NCBI GenBank assembly: GCA_937959375.1
Contig: CALGLS010000161.1
Location: forward strand, 1-5,208
Source of the DNA: an uncultured Saprospiraceae bacterium
GTDB taxonomy: Bacteria > Bacteroidota > Bacteroidia > Chitinophagales > Saprospiraceae
Length of the DNA: 5,208 nt
Direction of reading: 5' to 3'
Shown: piece after piece, positions 1-5,208 of the stretch
Numbering within the stretch: position 1 is the first letter of the stretch
How the letters are laid out: the number at the start of each line of letters is the position of its first letter
Notes under the pieces: model-generated
The model's database searches: none
What the model was told of the DNA's origin: nothing
Seen by the model: the letters and a program-made list of their open reading frames with translations, nothing else
Program-made: the position numbers and the translations under genes

Positions 1-139
1 CTGATAATAAAACAAAGGCCGCTACTACAACTGCCGAAACAAACCCAAATATTTTGAGTAACCTTATTCGTAAGGGTTCGACAACTTTCTCGTAACGGAG
101 GCTTTGAGTGTTGTAAACAAATTTTTCTCTTTTCATCAT
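1..139 (-). CDS. N-terminus of a membrane-anchored protein, probably M23 (LytM) family peptidase; truncated by window edge
   Basis: An open frame of 46 codons runs leftwards from an ATG pair at 139-134 and leaves the window without a stop. The peptide starts MMKREKFVYNTQSLRYEKVV, followed by a basic stretch and then a hydrophobic segment (about residues 28-46, rich in Val, Ala, Phe and Leu) that reads as a single membrane anchor. This pattern of a basic, tyrosine-rich start (Y-N-T-x-S-L-R-Y-E) followed at once by one transmembrane helix is what I know from Bacteroidota M23 metallopeptidases encoded divergently from alaS. In those proteins a periplasmic coiled coil and a LytM zinc peptidase domain acting on peptidoglycan follow. 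None of the catalytic domain is visible here, so the family call rests on the N-terminus and the neighbour. Either Met of the pair could be the start. There is no Shine-Dalgarno sequence, which is normal in this phylum. A promoter candidate lies at 232-261. Confidence 0.68.
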   Translation of the reverse strand, partial: MMKREKFVYNTQSLRYEKVVEPLRIRLLKIFGFVSAVVVAAFVLLS

Positions 140-152
140 TCTCGAAGAAGAC

Positions 153-183
153 TTTAATTGATTGTTCAAAAAGAGTACTTTTG
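153..183 (+). promoter_or_regulatory. Possible distal promoter for alaS
   Basis: TACTTTTG at 176-183 is an exact TAnnTTTG -7 box on the plus strand. The best -33 match 19 bp upstream is TTTA (153-156), one base off TTTG. If used, RNA would start near 190 and alaS would have a leader of about 270 nt carrying all the inverted repeats of this intergenic region. I found no better promoter nearer to alaS: GATTTTTG at 378-385 is one base off the -7 box and has no -33 partner. Confidence 0.27.
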
Positions 184-231
184 GGGCACTAAAAACATTC
201 AATATTGTTAGTTATCTATAGTATGCGACGT

Positions 232-261
232 CAAAAGTAGAGCAAGTTTTTGAAATTCAAA
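232..261 (-). promoter_or_regulatory. Putative Bacteroidota-type promoter for the leftward M23-like gene
   Basis: Read on the minus strand, TTTG (261-258) is followed after 18 bp by TACTTTTG (239-232). This matches both parts of the Bacteroidota primary sigma factor consensus, a -33 TTTG and a -7 TAnnTTTG, with spacing close to the usual 19-21 bp. Transcription would begin near position 225, giving a leader of about 85 nt before the ATG at 139. The match is exact in both boxes, but the boxes are short and the DNA is AT-rich. Confidence 0.5.
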
Positions 262-285
262 AGTTTTGCCAAAGTATTTAATGCA

Positions 286-296
286 TTGACAGTCAA
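286..296. repeat. Short palindrome TTGACAGTCAA in the divergent region
   Basis: Two 5-bp arms, TTGAC and GTCAA, surround a single A. It lies between the divergent genes, about 25 bp from the leftward -33 box, a place where an operator could sit. At this length it may be chance, and no regulator is encoded in the window. Confidence 0.2.
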
Positions 297-325
297 GAAT
301 TAACATTTTTTTTAATACTATAATC

Positions 326-352
326 AAATAAATTACAACATTAAATTTATTT
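326..352. repeat. All-A/T inverted repeat in the alaS upstream region
   Basis: AAATAAATT (326-334) and AATTTATTT (344-352) are perfect 9-bp complements around a 9-nt spacer. ACATT (303-307) and AATGT (355-359) add a further outer pair. With no G-C pair in the 9-bp stem, an RNA hairpin would be weak; a role as bent or easily melted DNA upstream of alaS is equally possible, and so is chance. Confidence 0.3.
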
Positions 353-376
353 TTAATGTCAAAATAAGCAAATAGG

Positions 377-418
377 TGATTTTTGATGAAAAATCAGTTT
401 TTTAAATTTTTTTTCATC
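377..418 (+). promoter_or_regulatory. Overlapping, mutually exclusive hairpins in the alaS leader
   Basis: TGATTTTT (377-384) and AAAAATCA (389-396) form a perfect 8-bp stem around the loop GATG. A G and six Ts (398-403) follow, a layout similar to a weak intrinsic terminator. A second perfect stem, GATGAAAAA (385-393) with TTTTTCATC (410-418), uses the loop and the right arm of the first, so the two cannot form together. The second ends 42 nt before the alaS ATG. The stems are visible in the sequence; a regulatory role is inference, and low-complexity A/T tracts make chance pairing easy. Confidence 0.3.
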
Positions 419-460
419 TCATAAAACCTTATAAGTTAACCATTTAGATTGTGTCCAATT

Positions 461-3085
461 ATGAAATCTCGCGAAATCCGACAGAAATTTTTAGATTTTT
501 TCAAAAGTAAGCAGCATAAGATTGTAGCCTCAGCTCCTCTTGTGAACAAGAATGACCCCACATTGATGTTTATCAATGCTGGTATGAATCAGTTCAAAGA
601 TTATTTTTTAGGTAACGGAGTACCAGATAACCCACGTATCTCAGATACGCAGAAATGTTTGCGTGTTTCTGGTAAGCAAAATGACCTGGAAGAGGTAGGA
701 ATTGACAGCTATCACCATACGATGTTCGAAATGCTTGGCAACTGGTCTTTCGGAGATTATTTTAAAGAGGAGGCTATTGAATGGGCATGGGAGCTCTTAA
801 CTAAGGAATTTGGGCTTGACCCAGACCGCATTTATATTACCATATTTGAAGGTGATGAAAAAGATAACTTAGAAAAGGATACGGAAGCTGGCGAGTTTTG
901 GAAAAAGTGGATCGCTGAAGATCGTATCCTTCCTTTTGATCGAAAAGACAACTTCTGGGAAATGGGAGACACGGGACCATGTGGACCTTGTTCTGAAATC
1001 CATATCGATTTACGTTCTGATGAAGACCGCGCAAAAATTGACGGTAAATCATTAGTAAACATGGATCATCCTCAGGTAGTAGAAATCTGGAATCTTGTTT
1101 TTATTCAATTCAACCGTAAAGCAGATGGTGGATTAGAAAAACTGCCGGCAAGTCACATCGATACAGGAATGGGGTTTGAACGTTTGTGTATGGCGATGCA
1201 GGGTGTATTGTCTAATTACGATACAGATATTTTCCGTCCAACTATTGAATTTATAGAAAAGGAATCGGGTATTAAATATACCAACAGTTATGAGCTTAGC
1301 GCAAAATCAGATATCGCGATGCGTGTGGTTGCTGACCATATAAGAGCAGTGGCTTTTACAATTGCAGATGGCGAAATGCCTTCTAGCGGTGGAGCTGGTT
1401 ATGTGATCCGTCGTATTTTGCGAAGAGCAGTTCGATACTATTATTCCTTCTTAAATATCAAAGAACCTTTCTTGCATAAGTTGGTTGCCATGTTGGCAGA
1501 TGACTTTAAAGATGTATTCCCAGAGTTGGATGCACAACGAGATTTTGTGACTAAGGTAATTATGGAAGAGGAGAAGTCTTTCTTACGAACCTTAGAAGCA
1601 GGACTTGGACGTTTTGATAATCTAAAAGCTACCAATGATCAACTAGATGGTCAGGCTGTTTTTGAATTATACGATACGTTTGGTTTTCCAATTGATCTAA
1701 CTCGTTTGATTGCTTCTGAAAAAGGATGGACCATTGATGAGGAAGGTTTTGAAAAAGCATTGTTGGAACAAAAAACACGTTCGCGCGCCGACGCACAAAA
1801 AGAAACGGGTGACTGGATGGACGTAACGGGTGAAGCAGGAGTTGAGTTTGTCGGTTATGATGATTACGTGGTGGAAGATGCCAAAATCATTAAGTACAGA
1901 ACGGTTACTATAAAAGGTAAAGAACAATATCAAGTTGTTTTAAATAAAACACCTTTTTACGCAGAGAGTGGTGGACAGGTTGGCGATACTGGTTTGTTAT
2001 GGATTGGTGACGAAAAGATTCCAGTGCTCAATACCTTGAAAGAAAATGAATTGACGGTACATATTGTAAAGGCATTGCCAAAGCAATTTGACGGAACAGT
2101 AAAAGCAGAAATAAACGCACCAAAACGAAAAGCAATTTCTCAAAATCACTCAGCGGTGCATCTAGTGCATGCTGCGCTGCATGAGGTTTTAGGAGATCAT
2201 GCTTTGCAGAAAGGTCAGTTGGTTGACCCAAAGCGAATGCGTTTTGATTTTTCTCATTTTCAAAAAGTAAGCGACGAGGAATTGGCTAAAATTGAACAGA
2301 TTGTTAATCAAAAAATTCGCGCAAATATCGCTTTAGAAGAAGTGCGCAACATGCCAATCGATGAGGCAAAAGCTTCTGGAGCGACGATGTTGTTTGGTGA
2401 GAAATATGGTGATACGGTTCGTGTGATTACTTTCGAAAAAGGATTCTCTAGCGAATTGTGTGGAGGTACGCATGTGCCGGCAACGGGTGATATCGGTTTG
2501 TTTAAAATTACTTCAGAAAGTGCCGTAGGATCAGGTGTGCGTCGTATAGAAGGTATCACAGCAGAGGCAGCTGAAGCTTTTATCAACAAAGAATTAGAAG
2601 AGTTGAATGCGATTAGAATGATGTTCAAAAATCCAAAGTCAGTTTCAAAAAGTGTGGCTGCTTTACAGGAGGAGAACAAAGGTTTGAAAAAAGAAATCGA
2701 GAAGATGCAATCGGCTCAAGCTGGTAATTTGAAAGATGAATTGAAAGCGAAAGTGAAGCAAGTTGATGGGGTAAACTTTGTGGCAAGTCGCATCGGGCTA
2801 AGTGACTCAAAAGCGATTAAGACACTAGCTTTTCAATTAAAAGATGAATTGACCAATGCGGTAATTATCTTTGGTGCGGAGGTGAATGGGAAGCCACAGT
2901 TGACTGTAGCGATCAGCGAAAACCTGACGAAAGAAAAGGATTTGGATGCTGGTAAAATCGTACGTGAATTGGCAAAAGAAATCCAAGGTGGCGGTGGTGG
3001 ACAGGCATTCTTTGCAACTGCTGGTGGCAAGGATTTGTCAGGACTTGATAAGGCGGTGGAGAAGGCGCAGAGTGTGTTGGGCTAG
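461..3085 (+). CDS. alaS: Alanyl-tRNA synthetase (EC 6.1.1.7), complete
   Basis: This cytoplasmic class II synthetase charges tRNA-Ala with alanine and clears misacylated Ser/Gly-tRNA-Ala. At 874 residues it has the usual bacterial length. The aminoacylation domain (about 1-450) shows FINAGMNQFKDYFLG (37-51), the motif 2 region with HHTMFEMLGNWSFGDYFK (85-102), GPCGPCSE (172-179), and motif 3 DTGMGFER (234-241). The editing domain has AESGGQVGD (501-509) and the zinc ligands H563 and H567 (HSAVH) plus C667 and H671 (CGGTH). A helical, coiled-coil-like stretch (about 705-760) and the C-Ala domain with GGGGGQ (843-848) close the protein. No key residue is missing and no frameshift is seen. I chose ATG 461 because MKSREIRQKFLDFF is the normal family N-terminus; an in-frame TTG at 449 would add four atypical residues. 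No Shine-Dalgarno sequence precedes it. It is transcribed alone and ends at the terminator at 3120-3159. Confidence 0.98.
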   Translation: MKSREIRQKFLDFFKSKQHKIVASAPLVNKNDPTLMFINAGMNQFKDYFLGNGVPDNPRISDTQKCLRVSGKQNDLEEVGIDSYHHTMFEMLGNWSFGDYFKEEAIEWAWELLTKEFGLDPDRIYITIFEGDEKDNLEKDTEAGEFWKKWIAEDRILPFDRKDNFWEMGDTGPCGPCSEIHIDLRSDEDRAKIDGKSLVNMDHPQVVEIWNLVFIQFNRKADGGLEKLPASHIDTGMGFERLCMAMQGVLSNYDTDIFRPTIEFIEKESGIKYTNSYELSAKSDIAMRVVADHIRAVAFTIADGEMPSSGGAGYVIRRILRRAVRYYYSFLNIKEPFLHKLVAMLADDFKDVFPELDAQRDFVTKVIMEEEKSFLRTLEAGLGRFDNLKATNDQLDGQAVFELYDTFGFPIDLTRLIASEKGWTIDEEGFEKALLEQKTRSRADAQKETGDWMDVTGEAGVEFVGYDDYVVEDAKIIKYRTVTIKGKEQYQVVLNKTPFYAESGGQVGDTGLLWIGDEKIPVLNTLKENELTVHIVKALPKQFDGTVKAEINAPKRKAISQNHSAVHLVHAALHEVLGDHALQKGQLVDPKRMRFDFSHFQKVSDEELAKIEQIVNQKIRANIALEEVRNMPIDEAKASGATMLFGEKYGDTVRVITFEKGFSSELCGGTHVPATGDIGLFKITSESAVGSGVRRIEGITAEAAEAFINKELEELNAIRMMFKNPKSVSKSVAALQEENKGLKKEIEKMQSAQAGNLKDELKAKVKQVDGVNFVASRIGLSDSKAIKTLAFQLKDELTNAVIIFGAEVNGKPQLTVAISENLTKEKDLDAGKIVRELAKEIQGGGGGQAFFATAGGKDLSGLDKAVEKAQSVLG

Positions 3086-3119
3086 TTCTAATTTTTTACA
3101 AACAACTTCAAAATAAAGC

Positions 3120-3159
3120 ATCCCGAATTTGCGAAAAGCAGATTCGGGATTTCTTTTTG
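3120..3159 (+). terminator. Rho-independent terminator of alaS, possibly bidirectional
   Basis: The arms 3120-3132 and 3138-3150 pair over 13 bp (core ATCCCGAAT with ATTCGGGAT, then TTTGC with GCAGA including one T-G wobble) around the 5-nt loop GAAAA. TTCTTTTTG follows directly as a T tract, 34 bp after the alaS stop codon. On the minus strand the same hairpin is followed by GCTTTATTTT, a weaker T-rich tail. It could therefore also stop the leftward GIN/S41 transcript, whose last stop codon is about 93 bp away. I saw no other strong hairpin in the convergent gap 3086-3243. Confidence 0.9.
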
Positions 3160-3243
3160 TAGTTCTAGTTTTAAAGTTCAAATATCTGATTTCGGTCTAT
3201 CGTGTTTTTACCATATAGAATTGTAGTCTATTTAATTCAAAAC

Positions 3244-4140
3244 CTATTTCGACTCAAACAAGTCCACGGTCTTTCCCTCATCTTCCGCAGTAATCGTCAC
3301 CAACAGTTTCCGTAAACCCCATCGACTCTTTTTATAGACTTTAGTGCCAATAGACCAACGTTCTTTCTTAATTTGTCCTGGCCATAGCGGGAATCCATAA
3401 CTAAAAAATGAGCCACTTTTCTTAGGTCCTACCACCACGAATTGTCTTCGATTAAACGAGTTGTTTTTTATTTTGAGATCAATGAAACGAGCGTTTTTGA
3501 AAATGCTTTTATCCGTTCTTTTCTTAGCTTTTTCGGGGGCATCACCTACTAATTCTTTTGGTTCTTTGACTAATTTTAATGCACTCTTTTCTTTGACAGA
3601 AGAGCTGAGTTTGTTTTCCACATTTGCGCTTACTTCTCCCCAACCAGTAATGGTGATATCTGCATTTTGGGCAATGAGTTTGCTCGCATCTACATTAGCG
3701 GATTTGGCAATAAGATTTAATGCTTCAACTTTTCCATCAAGTTGTAGTTTTCCAATATTGCAGATGGCATTGAATTGCTTACCATTGATGTTTTGAACAA
3801 AATAGTCGCCATGTGCATCAGTGATGAGTTTGCGAAGTGCAGGTGCCCCAATGTTGACGATCGTTTCTTGAGATGGTTCGATCCATTTTAATTGCGTGAG
3901 ATCGAGTCGCCCATTTTTGATAGTTCGATTGATGTGGGGGATAAGGTTACTGTCTGTTGTTATTGTAATCTCAGGTTTACCTTCCATGTCAATAATGACT
4001 TTTGCAGAAAGGTTGATTTCCAATGTTTGTATTTCTGCTAATGAAAATGTTTCGGTAGCGATTTTTTTATTGCCATAAATTTGTGCGCTACTGTTCCAGC
4101 TGATAAGAAGTATGGAAAGAAGGATGGTTATCTTTTTCAT
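3244..4140 (-). CDS. Secreted GIN-domain (DUF2807) protein with extra C-terminal domain
   Basis: The 298-residue protein begins with a clear signal peptide (MKK, hydrophobic core to about residue 14, cleavage likely after S-S-A at 19), so it should leave the cytoplasm. There is no lipobox cysteine. Residues about 28-192 read as a head GIN domain (DUF2807, putative auto-transporter adhesin head): an F-S-L-x-E-I start, repeated short beta strands, and the turn-and-strand rhythm of a beta solenoid, for example LRKLITDAHGD (102-112) and ADITITGWGEVSANV (160-174). A charged lysine-rich linker (about 193-212) leads to a separate basic C-terminal region (about 213-298) with IKNNSFNRRQFVVVG and a closing ITAEDEGKTVDLF. 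I recall similar tails on some Bacteroidota GIN proteins but know no function for them. The annotated adhesin role is itself only predicted. The start codon lies 36 bp after the S41 gene's stop, behind an A-rich leader without Shine-Dalgarno, so the two are probably one operon. Confidence 0.82.
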   Translation of the reverse strand: MKKITILLSILLISWNSSAQIYGNKKIATETFSLAEIQTLEINLSAKVIIDMEGKPEITITTDSNLIPHINRTIKNGRLDLTQLKWIEPSQETIVNIGAPALRKLITDAHGDYFVQNINGKQFNAICNIGKLQLDGKVEALNLIAKSANVDASKLIAQNADITITGWGEVSANVENKLSSSVKEKSALKLVKEPKELVGDAPEKAKKRTDKSIFKNARFIDLKIKNNSFNRRQFVVVGPKKSGSFFSYGFPLWPGQIKKERWSIGTKVYKKSRWGLRKLLVTITAEDEGKTVDLFESK

Positions 4141-4176
4141 GTTTAGTGATTTTATTTTTTTTGAAAATGAATAGCT

Positions 4177-5208
4177 TTATTTAATCAGTTGAAGGACTTT
4201 TTCTAGTTCAGTGTCTACACCATTGATAAAATCCATTGCGTTTTTCTCAACTTTGACATCTGGTTGAATACCACCGGTAGGTGTAGAAGCATTAGTAGGG
4301 AAGAGATTGATTCCCAGAATAGGAATATCAATTTCAACTCTACTGTTGGGAAGCCTGTGGAAAAACATATAACCTCCGTTGACACCCATTTGACTTCCTC
4401 CAGTTTCTTGTCCTACAATAGTGGCGAGTTTGTATCGCTTCACATAAGTTGCCATGATGTGAGTGGCAGAACTATTTTCAGCGTCGGTCAATAAAAAAGT
4501 GTTTCCTCTAAAACCGTCTTTATTTGGTTTGTATGTTTTTGTTTTTCCAGCTAATGGTTGTTTAATAATGTATTTTCCATTGGCTTGTTTTTTTGCAAGT
4601 TTTCCCCAGTCAAAAGGTCGTTTGTCCCAGGTGTTGATATGAGGTTTTATATCTTCTGGAATTTTGCGATAGGCGCTAGTAGTAGGGATGTTTTTAATCG
4701 TTATTTTTTCTTTGATAATTTGTTTGAGGATATACTCAACGACTTCATTGTCTCCACCTTCGTTGCCACGAATATCAATAATTAGATTGCTAATGTTATT
4801 TGTCTTAAGTTCATTAAATACATTTTTAAGAAATTTTTTCCATTCAAAATCAGTGTTAAAAGTTGCGAAAGAATGCATTTTTAAAATAGCAGTTTGCTCA
4901 TCTAAAGTTTTAAAATTCCAACCATCTTCGAAGCTGTTGTTCATGTCAGGATAGCGTTCAGAAAGAATAGCAGTTCTTTTCGTTTTACTAATTGCTTCTA
5001 CCGTTGCAGTAATCGTCTCTTCGGTTTTAAGATTTTTTAGCTGTAGCTGAAACGAATCAACAGAACCAAACTCAAGTGGAAAGAAAATATCAAAGAGTTC
5101 AAACTTGTTTTGGCCACTCAAGGTTAGTCGCTGTAGGCGCTTCTCGTAATTTGTTCCATCGGAGGTGATGTACTGAGCGAGCCGTTCCATGATCTGGGAA
5201 GAAGGAAT
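4177..5208 (-). CDS. S41-family (tail-specific/tricorn-like) serine peptidase, 5' end outside window
   Basis: The reading frame stays open to the right edge: six codons (I-P-S-S-Q-I) precede the ATG at 5190 without a stop. With the following MERLAQYITSDG they look like the interior of a PDZ-like segment (typically S-I-N-G-x-P...). The true start and any signal peptide therefore lie beyond the window. Numbering from the Met at 5190, the S41 core shows NLIIDIRGNEGG (135-146), the nucleophile region DAENSSATHIMA (236-247) with S241 the likely catalytic serine, VGQETGG (259-265), and GGIQPDV (306-312), a common C-terminal S41 motif. In Prc/CtpA enzymes a catalytic lysine sits 25 residues after the serine; here that place is S266, so a different catalytic set is likely, as in other GxETGG members. 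The substrate is unknown. The location is probably periplasmic or outer-envelope, by family. It is likely co-transcribed with the GIN gene downstream. Confidence 0.88.
   Translation of the reverse strand: MPSSQIMERLAQYITSDGTNYEKRLQRLTLSGQNKFELFDIFFPLEFGSVDSFQLQLKNLKTEETITATVEAISKTKRTAILSERYPDMNNSFEDGWNFKTLDEQTAILKMHSFATFNTDFEWKKFLKNVFNELKTNNISNLIIDIRGNEGGDNEVVEYILKQIIKEKITIKNIPTTSAYRKIPEDIKPHINTWDKRPFDWGKLAKKQANGKYIIKQPLAGKTKTYKPNKDGFRGNTFLLTDAENSSATHIMATYVKRYKLATIVGQETGGSQMGVNGGYMFFHRLPNSRVEIDIPILGINLFPTNASTPTGGIQPDVKVEKNAMDFINGVDTELEKVLQLIK

Larger units (their letters stand above)
140..460. other. Divergent intergenic region between the M23-like gene and alaS
   Basis: These 321 bp hold no credible gene on either strand. 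The region is strongly AT-rich, especially 300-420, with long T runs. It contains a good Bacteroidota-type promoter for the leftward gene (232-261), a weaker rightward candidate (153-183), a short perfect palindrome (286-296), an all-A/T inverted repeat (326-352), and overlapping hairpins close to alaS (377-396 and 385-418). The short palindrome and the A/T repeat could arise by chance in DNA of this composition. Confidence 0.8.

Noticed and set aside
286..324. TTGACA (286-291) and TATAAT (319-324) as a classic sigma-70 promoter for alaS.
   Set aside because: The spacing is 27 bp instead of about 17, and Bacteroidota primary sigma factors use a different consensus.
449..460. In-frame TTG at 449 as the alaS start.
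   Set aside because: It adds only M-C-P-I before the family-typical MKSREIRQKF; the ATG at 461 fits the family alignment and start-codon preference.
2308..2679. Minus-strand open frame of 123 codons inside alaS.
   Set aside because: It is a shadow of the highly constrained editing domain of alaS, with no recognisable domain or promoter. The same holds for the other minus-strand frames within 832-3030.
3083..3172. Near-direct repeat TAGTTCTAATTTT (3083-3095) and TAGTTCTAGTTTT (3160-3172) on either side of the terminator.
   Set aside because: It is only 13 bp with one mismatch, partly within the stop codon and T-rich sequence; no insertion or mobile-element features accompany it.
3215..3231. 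ATAGA/TCTAT inverted repeat in the convergent gap as a terminator for the GIN gene.
   Set aside because: A 5-bp A/T-rich stem with a 7-nt loop and no adjoining T tract is too weak.
3461..3796. Plus-strand open frame of 111 codons with hydrophobic segments opposite the GIN gene.
   Set aside because: It lies wholly antisense to a gene with a signal peptide and a recognisable domain. Its hydrophobic character follows from the complement of that coding frame, and no family is recognisable.
1..5208. CRISPR arrays, tRNA or rRNA genes, insertion sequences, att sites.
   Set aside because: I saw no regular spaced repeats, no tRNA-like TTC/CCA arms, and no transposase or terminal inverted repeats. 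Base composition looks even across the coding regions.

Overview
The window looks like an ordinary chromosomal housekeeping locus of a low-GC Bacteroidota bacterium, probably of the Flavobacteriia/Sphingobacteriia side. The evidence for this is: AT-rich intergenic DNA; genes without Shine-Dalgarno sequences but with A/T-rich leaders; exact matches to the Bacteroidota promoter box TAnnTTTG; an alanyl-tRNA synthetase with the GGGGGQAFFATAGG tail; a divergent M23-type peptidase gene beside it; and a secreted GIN-domain (DUF2807) protein, a family concentrated in this phylum. The assignment to phylum is firm, while anything below that is a guess.

Layout: positions 1-139 (minus strand) hold the first 46 codons of a membrane-anchored protein whose N-terminus resembles the Bacteroidota M23 (LytM) peptidases; the rest lies off the left edge. 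Positions 140-460 are a divergent, very AT-rich intergenic region with promoter-like boxes on both strands and several overlapping inverted repeats in the putative alaS leader. Positions 461-3085 (plus) hold a complete, intact alaS of 874 codons. A strong intrinsic terminator (3120-3159) follows, in the gap between alaS and the convergent genes. Positions 3244-4140 (minus) encode a secreted GIN-domain protein with an extra basic C-terminal domain. Positions 4177-5208 (minus) encode an S41-family peptidase that runs off the right edge; the first ATG in the window (5190) is probably internal to the gene.

The two minus-strand genes on the right are 36 bp apart and are probably co-transcribed, S41 peptidase first and GIN protein second. 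The alaS and M23-like genes fire away from each other from the shared intergenic region. I see no mobile element, CRISPR array, RNA gene or obvious novel system. The most interesting items are the overlapping alternative hairpins ahead of alaS, the face-to-face promoter boxes in the divergent region, the replacement of the Prc/CtpA-type catalytic lysine position in the S41 protein, and the two-domain GIN protein paired with that peptidase.
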